DNA from: an uncultured Prevotellaceae bacterium
Lineage (GTDB): Bacteria; Bacteroidota; Bacteroidia; Bacteroidales; Bacteroidaceae
Direction of reading: 5' to 3'
DNA: 33,435 nt
Assembly (NCBI GenBank): GCA_902763615.1
Contig: CACWSX010000033.1
Span: 1 to 33,435 of the forward strand
The position numbers and the translations under genes are program-made. This document shows, piece after piece, positions 16,501 to 24,466 of this stretch. The first letter of the stretch is position 1; every line of letters begins with the position of its first letter. The notes beneath the pieces were generated by a model that searched no databases, had not been told where the DNA came from, and saw nothing but the letters and a program-made list of their open reading frames with translations.

Positions 16501-17202
16501 GACCATACTATTTTCGATGTGTGTGCCGACGATCATTGTCAGCGTTATCAAGGTATCACTAAACAGTCGAGTCCCGCTGTGGAACAGGCCATTCAGGCTA
16601 CTCGCGGACAGATTCTAGCCTACGAGGATGAAATATGCGACACCCGGTTCTCGAAATGTTGTGGTGGACAGACAGAGGAATTCCAGTATTGCTGGGAGGA
16701 TACGCCGAAACCTTACCTTGTTTCGTTCCAAGATCCTTATTGCAACACCAGTGATAAACATATCCTTTCGCAGGTGCTGAATGATTTTGATAGGGAGACC
16801 CCCGATTTCTATCGCTGGACAGTAGAATACACTCAGGATCAGCTCTCCGAATTGGTCAATCGCAAGCTGAAAGATGATTTTGGTACCATTACCGACCTGA
16901 TACCTCTTGAGCGTGGTAAAAGTGGCCGCATCTGGAAATTGAAGATAGTGGGAACCAAGAAGACTTTCACTATTGGTAAAGAACTCGAAATTCGTCGTGC
17001 CCTAAGTGAAACCCATCTTTATTCCTCTGCCTTTGAGGTGGAGAAACAGGATGATCGCTTCATCCTTCATGGTTCAGGCTGGGGACATGGTGTAGGTCTC
17101 TGTCAGATAGGTGCTGCCGTTATGGGAGAGCAAGGTAAGACCTACGATGAGATACTTCTTTTCTATTATCGTAATGCATTCATCAAACAATTATATGAGT
17201 AA
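13582..17202 (+). CDS. Multidomain protein: GT-A glycosyltransferase region, HIT/GalT-like domain (DUF4922-type) and SpoIID/LytB domain
   Basis: The product has 1206 residues. Residues 1-230 read like a degraded GT-A fold ([31 protein letters not shown]). Residues 236-480 are family 2 glycosyltransferase, with [22 protein letters not shown] and the metal motif DSDD (323-326). Residues 510-800 resemble a HIT/GalT-type nucleotidyltransferase, with a CFLC pair (547-550) and the catalytic H-x-H-x-Q at 626-630. Residues 850-1206 are SpoIID/Lyt[16 protein letters not shown] with probable catalytic Glu918, a CCGG segment, and [16 protein letters not shown] at 1163-1178. SpoIID enzymes cut peptidoglycan glycan strands outside the cytoplasm, yet no signal peptide is visible. 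An AmpG-like permease overlaps its end by eight bases. I infer a role in muropeptide or cell-wall sugar salvage. Confidence 0.85.
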   Translation: MREKIDCFLPAVDEHFAQEIVSQLRNSKTIQHITLLETGLQSSNTLMQVAENAKADYVLLLTKPVKVSLGQGALDRMLRVASDSNAAMVYSDYISKKESEGKAITEKHPVIDYFPGSIRDDFDFGSLWLIKTSLLHTFAMQAGEHDYQYAGLYALRLFLSRKGQLFHINECLYTEEETDLRASGVKQFDYVNPRNREVQIEMEHAATAHLAEIGAKIDPSFYRRPDFNEQDFDIEASVVIPVYNREKTIMDAVNSALGQKANFKFNVIVVDNHSTDKTTELLDGMHDERLIHIIPKREDLGIGGCWNVAINDDRCGRFAVQLDSDDLYSSPKTLQQIVDTFYKQHAAMVVGSYRMCDFDLNTLPPGLIDHKEWTDENGPNNALRINGLGAPRAFFTPLLRQVQFPNTSYGEDYALGLIFSRHYRIGRIYTELYLCRRWGGNSDAALSIDKINANNLYKDRLRTLEIAARQQMLQGKQELMADSPLQRFFNRQLEKWEAARQRYQDLRSVKTRELAVGTYSIHVQWNPARIVSTGAKIDQKTIAERPCFLCEQNRPKEQIKKEIDGQYELLVNPFPILQQHFTIPSLKHHPQRILESYGEIHKLLEEYPEMMVFYNGPQCGASAPDHAHFQAGTSGLLPLQMSWQRLSRNLTQLVSLNDDEDISLIDDYPCTALLIRSRSQYGDEQLFRRLYEALPAVDPEPMINIVAWRCNDDFLSVVFPRTKHRPDCYYKEGNDQYIISPGALDMAGLIITPRQEDFERLTPEMALGILDEITLKGEALQTVIDHLQDKDQNSELKVQWAKEPNVTVGIISAEKISFVLNKPYTAKGEVLTGLQTVAFSEGGILWRGNQYRELTFTPQDDDASFSLHDVTIGVNFHWERKETQVFCGTLRLVVEADKIVAINELPVERYLTSVISSEMSATASLEFLKAHAVISRSWLLAQIAKRQQMEKGGSSFFSFIKKDDELIRWYDRDDHTIFDVCADDHCQRYQGITKQSSPAVEQAIQATRGQILAYEDEICDTRFSKCCGGQTEEFQYCWEDTPKPYLVSFQDPYCNTSDKHILSQVLNDFDRETPDFYRWTVEYTQDQLSELVNRKLKDDFGTITDLIPLERGKSGRIWKLKIVGTKKTFTIGKELEIRRALSETHLYSSAFEVEKQDDRFILHGSGWGHGVGLCQIGAAVMGEQGKTYDEILLFYYRNAFIKQLYE

Positions 17203-18475
17203 GAAAAATCCTTGGGCATGGGTGCCCACCCTTTATTTTGCAGAAGGTCTGCCGTATGTGGCGGTGATGACCATCTCGTTGATCATGTATAAGCGTCTCG
17301 GCCTCTCGAATGCCGACATCACCCTTTATACGTCGTGGCTCTATCTACCGTGGGTTATCAAACCGCTGTGGAGTCCGTTTATCGATATCATTAAGACCAA
17401 GCGCTGGTGGATTGTCGTGATGCAGTTGCTGATAGGTGCCTCGCTGGGTGGTGTAGCTTTCACGATACCTGGACCATATTGGTTGCAGGGGTCGTTAGCC
17501 TTCTTCTGGTTGATGGCCTTCTCGAGTGCTACCCACGACATTGCTGCTGATGGTTTCTATATGCTGGGTCTCGACGAGCACAAGCAGGCCTATTTCGTGG
17601 GCATCCGCTCCACCTTCTATCGTATTGCCACTATTGTGGGCCAAGGCTTGTTGGTGATGTTGGCAGGCAATCTGGAGGTGCTCACGCGTAATATAAAGTA
17701 TTCGTGGAGTTTGATGTTCTACGGCATGGCAGGTCTCTTTATCGCTTTCTGGCTGTGGCATCATTATATCCTGCCACATCCGACAGAGGATAAAGGTATG
17801 GAGAAGATGCATGGTGCAGAGATCATGCAGGAATTTTGGGTCACGCTGAAAACCTTCTTCCAGAAGCCTCAGGTGTGGGCAGGCATCTGCTTCATGCTGT
17901 TCTACCGTATGCCTGAGGGACTGCTGGCTAAGGTAAGTGCTCTGTTCCTGATAGATGCGACAGCAAATGGCGGCCTGGGCCTTTCTCCTGCTGAATACGG
18001 CTTGGTACAGGGAACGGTGGGTGTCATAGGTCTGACGCTGGGTGGCATCCTCGGAGGTATCGTAGCCAGCCGTGATGGTTTGAAGCGCTGGCTGTGGCCC
18101 ATGGTGCTGGCTATCACATTGCCTGATCTGGTATATGTTTATCTGGCTTATGTCCTGCCTCAGAATCTGTTCATTGTCAATATCTGTGTCTTCATCGAAC
18201 AGTTTGGCTATGGATTCGGCTTCTCCGCCTACATGCTTTACCTTATATATTATAGTCAGGGTGAGCACAAGACAGCCCACTATGCCCTTTGTACGGCTCT
18301 AATGGCGCTTTCAATGATGATTCCAGGACTCTTTGCTGGTGCCTTGCAGGAGGCTGTGGGTTATGGCACATTCTTCCTCATCGTCATCGTAGCCTGCTCC
18401 ATGACGTATGTCGTCTCCTCGCTGCTGAAGATCGATCCTGAATTTGGAAAGAAAAAAGACGGCTTAGATTCCTAA
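17195..18475 (+). CDS. AmpG-like MFS permease (muropeptide transporter family)
   Basis: The product has 426 residues with about twelve membrane helices. Motifs of the AmpG/PAT group of the major facilitator family are visible: [15 protein letters not shown] at the start, [16 protein letters not shown] around 50, and [10 protein letters not shown] near 115. AmpG imports GlcNAc-anhydroMurNAc peptides for recycling in well-studied bacteria; Bacteroidetes homologues may do the same. The ATG at 17195 overlaps the previous gene by eight bases, indicating coupled translation. The last 12 bases overlap the 3' end of the opposing serine acetyltransferase gene, and a terminator hairpin is built into that overlap. 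Confidence 0.85.
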   Translation: MSKKNPWAWVPTLYFAEGLPYVAVMTISLIMYKRLGLSNADITLYTSWLYLPWVIKPLWSPFIDIIKTKRWWIVVMQLLIGASLGGVAFTIPGPYWLQGSLAFFWLMAFSSATHDIAADGFYMLGLDEHKQAYFVGIRSTFYRIATIVGQGLLVMLAGNLEVLTRNIKYSWSLMFYGMAGLFIAFWLWHHYILPHPTEDKGMEKMHGAEIMQEFWVTLKTFFQKPQVWAGICFMLFYRMPEGLLAKVSALFLIDATANGGLGLSPAEYGLVQGTVGVIGLTLGGILGGIVASRDGLKRWLWPMVLAITLPDLVYVYLAYVLPQNLFIVNICVFIEQFGYGFGFSAYMLYLIYYSQGEHKTAHYALCTALMALSMMIPGLFAGALQEAVGYGTFFLIVIVACSMTYVVSSLLKIDPEFGKKKDGLDS

Positions 18476-18483
18476 ACCGTCTT
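18452..18483 (-). terminator. Intrinsic terminator embedded in the overlapping 3' ends of ampG-like and epsC-like genes
   Basis: AAGACGGCTTAG (18456-18467) pairs with CTAAACCGTCTT (18472-18483), 11 of 12 bases, around a four-base loop. On the minus strand the stem runs into a T tract (complement of 18452-18457). It lies wholly or partly inside both coding regions. Confidence 0.75.
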
Positions 18484-19375
18484 GATAACCTGCGTCTACC
18501 GCCTTGCTCTGCAAAATGCGAGAGTAGGGCGGTACGTCGTGTGTAAGCCAGATGTTACCACCAATGGTCGAGTCGTGGCCAATGGTGATACGACCTAATA
18601 CAGAGGCGTTGGAATAAATCGTCACATTGTCCTCGATAATCGGGTGACGGGGCACATTCAGCATATTGCCCTGCTCATCGTATTTGAAACTCTTGGCACC
18701 GAGGGTCACACCCTGATAGAGCGTAACGTGATTGCCGATGATACAGGTCTCGCCAATTACCACACCCGTACCGTGATCAATCGAGAAGTATTCGCCAATC
18801 TGGGCACCAGGATGGATGTCGATACCCGTCTTCGAGTGTGCCTGTTCGGTAATGATACGCGGAATGACAGGCACCTTCATCTCATGCAGACGATGGGCGA
18901 TGCGATAGTGGGTCATTGTGTTCACCACAGGATAACAGAATATCACTTCACCATACGTGGCAGCGGCGGGGTCGTTGTCGAACATGGCCTGTATGTCGGT
19001 ATAGAGCAGACGCTTGATCTCTGGTAGCGAGTCGATAAACTCCAGTGCCAGCTTTTCTCCACATGCCTTGACATCGTCCTCAGAACATTCCTCGCAGAAC
19101 TGCAGTCCACGTTCTATCTGCTGGCGCAGCAGCTGATACAGCTTCTCCATACTCACGCCAATCTGATATGACCTCAGTTGTTCGTCGGGCTGGCGCTTGT
19201 CGAAGTAGTCTGGGAAGACAATGCCCTTGATGAGGCTCACAATCTGTTTCACATCCTCTACCGATGGCAGTGGTGTCTCCTTGGATGTGGGCATCATCCG
19301 GATCTCATCCTCTGTATGCTCTGAGAGCACGCCCACATTACGGCGCAGCGTCTCATTTATCTGTTTCTGTTTCAT
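18464..19375 (-). CDS. Serine O-acetyltransferase (EpsC/CysE type)
   Basis: The product has 303 residues. The N-terminal helical half matches the larger EpsC-type serine acetyltransferases. The C-terminal left-handed beta-helix carries GIDIHPGAQIGEYFSIDHGTG (catalytic His region), VVIGETCIIGNHVTLYQGVTLGAKSF and TIGHDSTIGGNIWL. The enzyme makes O-acetylserine from serine and acetyl-CoA, the committed step to cysteine. It begins two bases after the glutamine synthetase stop, so it is the last gene of the nitrogen operon. Its transcript should end at the hairpin inside its own last codons. Confidence 0.92.
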   Translation of the reverse strand: MKQKQINETLRRNVGVLSEHTEDEIRMMPTSKETPLPSVEDVKQIVSLIKGIVFPDYFDKRQPDEQLRSYQIGVSMEKLYQLLRQQIERGLQFCEECSEDDVKACGEKLALEFIDSLPEIKRLLYTDIQAMFDNDPAAATYGEVIFCYPVVNTMTHYRIAHRLHEMKVPVIPRIITEQAHSKTGIDIHPGAQIGEYFSIDHGTGVVIGETCIIGNHVTLYQGVTLGAKSFKYDEQGNMLNVPRHPIIEDNVTIYSNASVLGRITIGHDSTIGGNIWLTHDVPPYSRILQSKAVDAGYQDGLGI

Positions 19376-19377
19376 AT

Positions 19378-21594
19378 TTATCTTATAAACAATAGTTCGC
19401 GATACTTCGGTAGGGTCCAGAGACCATCCTCAACAATCATTTCCAACTTGTCTGCTTCATTGCGGATATCCTCCATCTTCGGACAAACGGTGTCGTGATA
19501 GGCGATGGCACGCTGATGGATGTCGGCAATTTGATTGGCCACACGACGGGCCTCTGTCAACTCATCTACGAGGCTCTCGATACGTTCCGTACGTTCTGCA
19601 ATTTCCTCAATGAGCTTCATGTTGCGGGCAGACAGACGCTCAGCACGTTCGGCAGGGAAGACGTCTTTCATACCTTGCACATTCTTGATTAACTTGCTCT
19701 GATAGTGGGTGGCCACAGGGATGATATGATTCATCGACAGATCACCCATCACACGGGCCTCAATCTGCACTGTTTTGACATACATCTCCCATTTCACCTC
19801 GTTGCGGGCTTCGAGTTCCTTTCGGTTCATCACTTTCGTGCTCTCAAACATCTGGATGCTCTCTGGGTCGAGGTAGTGCTCAATGATTACAGGACACGAC
19901 TTCTCCACATCGAGGCCACGTTTGGCGGCTTCTGCCACCCAGGCATCGCTATAGCCGTTGCCATCAAAGCGTATGGGCTTGCAGGTCTTGATATCCTCTC
20001 GCAGCACGTCGAGGATGGCGTGGAATTGGGCCGTGTGACCTGTTCCTTCGGAGAATTCGGTTTTTTCAGCGTATTCAGAGATTTTCTGATCCACTCTCTT
20101 TTTGAATGATACGAGGGCTTCGGCCACAGCGCTGTTGAGGGCAATCATGGCCGAGGCGCAGTTGGCGGTAGAGCCTGGAGCACGGAACTCAAAACGGTTT
20201 CCTGTGAAGGCGAATGGCGATGTGCGGTTGCGGTCAGTACTGTCCACTTCGAGATTGGGAATCTGGGGAATATCGATCTCGTGTATTCGCTTACCTCTTA
20301 CCTCTGAGTTCTCACCTCTTTCTATATGGTCGAGCAGTTCACTAAGCTGTGTGCCAAGGAAACTGCTGATGATAGCTGGAGGTGCCTCGTTACCGCCTAA
20401 GCGATGGGCATTGGTGGCACTCATGATTGAAGCTTTCAGCAGACCGTTATGCTTATAGACGGCCATCAGGGTCTCAACGATGAAGGTCACGAAGCGCAGA
20501 TTCTCCTCTGGTGTCTTACCAGGGGCGTGAAGCAGCGTACCGTTGTTGGCTGTCAGACTCCAGTTGTTATGCTTACCAGAACCATTGATGCCGTCGAATG
20601 GCTTCTCATGCAGCAGTACCCGGAATCCGTGGTTGCGGGCCACGCGCTTCATCAGCGACATGAGCAGCATGTTGTGGTCGACAGCCAGATTGCACTCCTC
20701 GTAGATGGGAGCCAATTCAAACTGGTTGGGAGCCACCTCATTATGGCGGGTCTTGCAGGGAATGGCCAGTTCCAGTGCTTGAATCTCGAGGTCCTTCATA
20801 AAGGCCTGTACACGATCGGGGATAGTACCGAAGTAGTGGTCGTCCATCTGCTGGTTCTTGGCACTCTCGTGCCCCATCAGCGTTCGCCCTGTCAGCATCA
20901 GGTCTGGACGCGCGGAATAAAGACCTTCGTCTACAAGGAAATACTCCTGTTCCCAACCCAGATTCACCTGCACTTTCGTTACGTCATTGTAGAAATACTG
21001 ACACACGTCAGTGGCCGCTTTGCTCACAGCGTGAAGCGAACGGAGCAGGGGAGCCTTGTAGTCGAGGGCTTCACCTGTATAGGCAATGAAGATGGTTGGG
21101 ATACAAAGGGTGTCGTCGATGATAAATACGGGCGATGTGGGATCCCAGGCTGAATAGCCACGGGCCTCGAAGGTGTTACGGATACCACCATTGGGGAAGC
21201 TGCTGGCATCGGGCTCCTGCTGTACCAGCAGTTTGCCGCTGAAGTTCTCCACCATACCCCCCTTGCCATCATGCTCTACGAAAGCGTCGTGTTTCTCTGC
21301 CGTTCCTTCAGTGAGGGGTTGGAACCAGTGGGTATAATGGGTTGCCCCCATCTCTTGTGCCCACTTCTTCATGCCTGCTGCCACAGCGTCGGCGATGCTA
21401 CGATCCAGACGGGCGCCATTGTCGATCACGTCAGTAAGTTTGGCGTAGACATTGGCAGGCAGGTATTTATACATCTTCTCTCTGTTGAACACGTATTTGC
21501 CGAAATATTCCGACGGGCGTTCTGAGGGGGCCTTCACTTCCAAGGCCCTTTTCTTGAATGCCTCTTCAACAACTTGGAATCTGAGATTGCTCAT
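19378..21594 (-). CDS. glnN: Type III glutamine synthetase (GlnN)
   Basis: The product has 738 residues, the length of the GSIII class typical of Bacteroides and Prevotella. Signature stretches: THYTHWFQPLTEGTAEKHDAF, the GSIII catalytic opening; NQFELAPIYEE; INGSGKHNNWSLT; DRNRTSPFAFTGNRFEFRAPGS; and the GSIII-specific C-terminal helical region. It forms a dodecamer making glutamine from glutamate, ammonia and ATP. Between LSELLDHIE and EIDIPQIPNL it carries a short segment coded by near-perfect heptamer repeats (20291-20318), which looks like an expansion. It starts 36 bases after the TorF-like gene, with no TAnnTTTG seen between. Confidence 0.96.
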   Translation of the reverse strand: MSNLRFQVVEEAFKKRALEVKAPSERPSEYFGKYVFNREKMYKYLPANVYAKLTDVIDNGARLDRSIADAVAAGMKKWAQEMGATHYTHWFQPLTEGTAEKHDAFVEHDGKGGMVENFSGKLLVQQEPDASSFPNGGIRNTFEARGYSAWDPTSPVFIIDDTLCIPTIFIAYTGEALDYKAPLLRSLHAVSKAATDVCQYFYNDVTKVQVNLGWEQEYFLVDEGLYSARPDLMLTGRTLMGHESAKNQQMDDHYFGTIPDRVQAFMKDLEIQALELAIPCKTRHNEVAPNQFELAPIYEECNLAVDHNMLLMSLMKRVARNHGFRVLLHEKPFDGINGSGKHNNWSLTANNGTLLHAPGKTPEENLRFVTFIVETLMAVYKHNGLLKASIMSATNAHRLGGNEAPPAIISSFLGTQLSELLDHIERGENSEVRGKRIHEIDIPQIPNLEVDSTDRNRTSPFAFTGNRFEFRAPGSTANCASAMIALNSAVAEALVSFKKRVDQKISEYAEKTEFSEGTGHTAQFHAILDVLREDIKTCKPIRFDGNGYSDAWVAEAAKRGLDVEKSCPVIIEHYLDPESIQMFESTKVMNRKELEARNEVKWEMYVKTVQIEARVMGDLSMNHIIPVATHYQSKLIKNVQGMKDVFPAERAERLSARNMKLIEEIAERTERIESLVDELTEARRVANQIADIHQRAIAYHDTVCPKMEDIRNEADKLEMIVEDGLWTLPKYRELLFIR
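20291..20318. repeat. Four heptamer units inside glnN
   Basis: Consecutive 7-mers TTACCTC, TTACCTC, TGAGTTC, TCACCTC (plus strand). Units 1 and 2 are identical and unit 4 differs by one base. They encode part of RGENSEVRGK in GlnN. Because four sevens are 28 bases, gain or loss of one unit would shift the glnN frame. Confidence 0.6.
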
Positions 21595-21630
21595 GCGTTG
21601 GATGATTGAAATTTGCGATTATTTAATGGT

Positions 21631-22458
21631 TTACAACGAACTGATGGAAACGCCAAGAACGAGGTTGGCGCGCTGCAGATATGGATTGGTGTGAAGCTCC
21701 ACGTACACGGGCACCTTGAAATACTTGAACATCAGATCCTTGGTGGCACGTACAGAGACCATGTTACAGGTGAACGACTCACCATAGAACCAGTCGCCAC
21801 GGGTATAAGTCTTCATCTTCCCGCTTGCTGTGACAACCTTCTCCTCGTAGGTGGTGCCTGCACTCTCCATAGGTGTGATGCCAGCGCGGACATCCCAGTC
21901 GAGGCCGCCGAGACGGAAAGGCACACTCAGTTCAATATAGGTAGAGTAGGCACGACTACCGTCAATTTTGTAGTCGTTGCCATAGAACATGGTGTAGGCC
22001 TGCAGCGATCCGTATTTACACGTATAGCCGAGATTGGCTTCCAACTGGTGGGGACATTCCATCTCGCCACCAAAATAGAAGTAGCGGTTTCTGGAATCCA
22101 CGTCAGCAGTCCAGTAATCAATAACACCGATGTTGACACCAAAAAGGCTGTATCCGAGGGTGATATCGATATCCTGTATGCCACCGTCTTTTTCGAGTGG
22201 GGTGCTACCTGCCACATTCAGCGACAGACCTTTCCAGGCGAGGTTCAACGCAGGTTGGAAACTGGGACCTGCCTGATCGGCACCACGCCACATATAACGG
22301 CTGACGAAATCAGCGGAAACGGTCGCCTCGAATTCGTTATCTTCAATTACCTCCACGAATTCGTCTTGTGCCGATGCCTCTTCGAATTCATCCTGTGCTG
22401 ATGCTGATGTTGGCAAAAATATGAAGGCTGTGAGAGCCAAAGCAATAATCTTTCTCAT
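21631..22458 (-). CDS. TorF-like outer-membrane beta-barrel protein
   Basis: The product has 275 residues. Residues 1-21 form a signal peptide ending ASA. A short acidic duplicated segment follows, then a beta-barrel opening with ATVSADFVSRYMWRGADQAGPS, the hallmark of the Gcw_chp/TorF family of putative porins. Alternating aromatic strands run to the end (LVLGVSISSL). The family is widespread and often sits near nitrogen genes, but its transport role is not proven. It lies one base after the aguB stop and 36 bases before glnN. This position suggests uptake or efflux of a nitrogen compound such as agmatine or ammonium, which is inference only. Confidence 0.82.
   Translation of the reverse strand: MRKIIALALTAFIFLPTSASAQDEFEEASAQDEFVEVIEDNEFEATVSADFVSRYMWRGADQAGPSFQPALNLAWKGLSLNVAGSTPLEKDGGIQDIDITLGYSLFGVNIGVIDYWTADVDSRNRYFYFGGEMECPHQLEANLGYTCKYGSLQAYTMFYGNDYKIDGSRAYSTYIELSVPFRLGGLDWDVRAGITPMESAGTTYEEKVVTASGKMKTYTRGDWFYGESFTCNMVSVRATKDLMFKYFKVPVYVELHTNPYLQRANLVLGVSISSL
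22351..22404. repeat. 27-bp tandem duplication in the TorF-like gene
   Basis: Two adjacent 27-base copies (22351-22377 and 22378-22404) agree at about 22 of 27 positions. They encode ASAQDEFEE and ASAQDEFVE just after the signal peptide. Copy number changes would keep the frame. Confidence 0.75.
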
Positions 22459-22459
22459 A

Positions 22460-23344
22460 TTAATCGATGTATCTTCTTAAAATGTCTTGATATTCGTCTG
22501 TGCGACGATCGCGGAGGAAGGGCCACCAGCGACGTACTTGCTCAGAATGCTCGATGTCGAGTTCCACGATGATACTCTCTTCCTCATCCGTCGAAGCCTC
22601 GTAGATGAGCTCGCCCTGAGGACCAGCCACAAACGAGGTGCCCCAGAATTGGATGCCGTTAGTCTGATCGGAAGGATCGGGCTCATGGCCTACACGGTTC
22701 ACAGTGATGACAGGCAGTCCATTGGCCACAGCATGTCCGCGCTGAACAGTCTGCCAGGCGATGCGCTGACGCTGTTGCTCTTCTTGGGTGTCACTCGACT
22801 CATAGCCGATGGCAGTGGGATAGATCAGCATTTCAGCTCCTTGCAGTGCCATCAGACGTGCTGCCTCCGGATACCACTGGTCCCAACACACCATTACGCC
22901 CAGATTACCCACGGAAGTCTGGATGGGGTGGAATCCCAAATCACCTGGGGTGAAGTAGAACTTCTCGTAGTAGGCTGGGTCGTCGGGGATGTGCATCTTA
23001 CGGTAAGTGCCTGCGATGCTACCGTCTTTCTCCAATACCACAGCCGTATTGTGATACAACCCTGGGGCGCGCTTCTCAAAGAGCGAGGTGACAATCACCA
23101 CCCCGAATTGCTTAGCAAGTTCACCAAAGAAACGGGTAGAGGGACCTGGTATCGGCTCTGCCAGGTCGAAGTTGTTCACATCTTCTGTCTGACAGAAGTA
23201 GAGCGAGTTGTGTAACTCCTGGAGCACGATGAGTTGTGCCCCTCGCTTAGCCAGGTCGCTGATGCCTTCTGCCAACCTGAGCAGGTTGTCTTTGGTGTCA
23301 GCAGTGTTGTGCTGTTGTAGAAATCCTATCTTCAATTCTCTCAT
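22460..23344 (-). CDS. aguB: N-carbamoylputrescine amidase
   Basis: The product has 294 residues of the nitrilase superfamily. The catalytic triad regions are visible: Glu in IVLQELHNS, Lys in YRKMHIPDDP, and Cys in GVMVCWDQWYPEAARL. The motifs ALQGAEMLIYPTAIG and FWGTSFVAGPQGE match plant and bacterial N-carbamoylputrescine amidases closely. It converts N-carbamoylputrescine to putrescine, CO2 and ammonia. Its start overlaps the agmatine deiminase stop by four bases, confirming the pathway assignment. It ends one base before the TorF-like start. Confidence 0.95.
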   Translation of the reverse strand: MRELKIGFLQQHNTADTKDNLLRLAEGISDLAKRGAQLIVLQELHNSLYFCQTEDVNNFDLAEPIPGPSTRFFGELAKQFGVVIVTSLFEKRAPGLYHNTAVVLEKDGSIAGTYRKMHIPDDPAYYEKFYFTPGDLGFHPIQTSVGNLGVMVCWDQWYPEAARLMALQGAEMLIYPTAIGYESSDTQEEQQRQRIAWQTVQRGHAVANGLPVITVNRVGHEPDPSDQTNGIQFWGTSFVAGPQGELIYEASTDEEESIIVELDIEHSEQVRRWWPFLRDRRTDEYQDILRRYID

Positions 23345-24351
23345 ATGCTTGGAAACTGCATGGTGCAGCAGTGGATGGATCCGTGCTGCCTGATAATCAC
23401 TTGACTGTCAATCGCCACCATTTCCCTGTCGGGGAAGGCCTTGCTGATGATACGGATGGCCTCTTGGTCGAGGTCGGGCTGTCCATAGGTGGGACAGAGC
23501 ACAGCCCCGTTCAGGATGAGAAAATTGGCATAGGTAGCGGGCAGTCTGTCGTCGTCCTCATAGATGGAGTGGGGCATGGGCAACTTCAGAAGCCTGTATG
23601 GCTTGCCTTCAAGTGTCCTGAGGCTCTTCAATTGTGCTTCCATCTGTTTCAATTCCTCATACTGTTCGTCGTTGACATCGTCGCAGCCCACATACACTAG
23701 CGTGTCGTCAGGGCAGATACGAACCAAGGTGTCGATGTGTCCGTCAGTATCGTCACCCGTCAGATGACCATGATCTATCCATATAACTCGTCTGGCCCCT
23801 AAATCTTGCACCAGCCGCTGCTCTATTTCACTTTTTTTAAGGGGTTGGTTGCGATGTGGTGCTGTCAGACAGCCTGTTGTGGTGAAGATTGTGCCCTTAC
23901 CGTCGCTCTCGATAGAGCCGCCTTCGAGTACGAAATCCAGGCAGTCGACATATTCACCCTCCACGATACCTGCCTCATGCATTCTGCGGTTGATGGCATT
24001 GTCGTTGGCAGCGGGGAATTTCTCTCCCCATCCGTTGAAACAGTAGTCGAGCAGACGATGGTGCCCCTCGTCGTCGGTGAGCGTGATAAAGCCATGATCG
24101 CGAGCCCATGTGTCGTCAGTGGGACAGACGAAGTGCAACATGTCTCTGGCAGCGTCCTCAGGTGCTACAACGATGAGGCGTTCACGCTTGGCAATTTCTC
24201 GCGCCATCTCATGATAGGTAGCGATGATTTCATTGAGAATCGGGGCCCAATCCGTATTGGCGTGCGGCCATGTGAGCTGCACACCCCATTGGGGCTCCCA
24301 TTCGGCTGGAAGTCGCCAGGTCTTGGCTTTGTTTTCTGCCTTGATATTCAT
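23341..24351 (-). CDS. aguA: Agmatine deiminase
   Basis: The product has 336 residues of the guanidino-group-modifying fold. It has the PAEWEPQWGVQLTWPH opening, DDTWARDHGFIT (substrate Asp region), VLEGGSIESDGKGT, HGHLTGDDTDGHIDTLVR (catalytic His/Asp) and the C-terminal nucleophile Cys in GSIHCCTMQFP. It deiminates agmatine to N-carbamoylputrescine and ammonia, feeding AguB. The ATG at 24351 (MNIKAENK) is preferred because a -7 element lies at 24362-24369, leaving a leader of only about 5-10 bases. An in-frame upstream ATG at 24372 precedes the promoter and is unlikely. Confidence 0.95.
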   Translation of the reverse strand: MNIKAENKAKTWRLPAEWEPQWGVQLTWPHANTDWAPILNEIIATYHEMAREIAKRERLIVVAPEDAARDMLHFVCPTDDTWARDHGFITLTDDEGHHRLLDYCFNGWGEKFPAANDNAINRRMHEAGIVEGEYVDCLDFVLEGGSIESDGKGTIFTTTGCLTAPHRNQPLKKSEIEQRLVQDLGARRVIWIDHGHLTGDDTDGHIDTLVRICPDDTLVYVGCDDVNDEQYEELKQMEAQLKSLRTLEGKPYRLLKLPMPHSIYEDDDRLPATYANFLILNGAVLCPTYGQPDLDQEAIRIISKAFPDREMVAIDSQVIIRQHGSIHCCTMQFPSI

Positions 24352-24361
24352 AATTTTGGCG

Positions 24362-24369
24362 CAAAGGTA
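24362..24369 (-). promoter_or_regulatory. -7 promoter element for the aguA-aguB-torF-glnN-epsC unit
   Basis: TACCTTTG on the minus strand ends 10 bases before the aguA ATG. It is the only promoter element noticed for the five-gene unit, and it predicts an almost leaderless transcript. Confidence 0.65.
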
Positions 24370-24401
24370 CAAAAAAGTTGTGAATTGTGAATTCTTTTTT
24401 T

Positions 24402-24421
24402 AAAAAAAGCGACAAAGTCGC
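24402..24421 (-). terminator. Terminator-like hairpin in the divergent aguA/ABC promoter region, leftward orientation
   Basis: GCGAC (24409-24413), loop AAA, GTCGC (24417-24421) form a perfect five-pair stem. On the minus strand it is followed by seven T (complement of 24402-24408). No leftward gene ends here, so it may insulate aguA from stray leftward transcription. Confidence 0.45.
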
Positions 24422-24443
24422 GTGGTGAATTGTGATTTATTTG

Positions 24444-24451
24444 TATCTTTG
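24444..24451 (+). promoter_or_regulatory. -7 promoter element for the ABC transporter pair
   Basis: TATCTTTG lies 15 bases before ATG 24467. It rules out the upstream in-frame ATG at 24422. Confidence 0.65.
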
Positions 24452-24466
24452 CACCAAATTATTGGT

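Noticed and set aside
17495-18280. 261-codon minus-strand frame opposite the AmpG-like gene
   Set aside because: It is antisense to a clear membrane transporter, rich in His and Gln as expected for the reverse of hydrophobic codons, and has no promoter element or motif.
20449-21153. 234-codon plus-strand frame opposite glnN
   Set aside because: It is opposite a strongly conserved glutamine synthetase and has no family features.
22487-23215. 242-codon plus-strand frame opposite aguB
   Set aside because: It is a shadow of the amidase gene, with no motif and no start signal.
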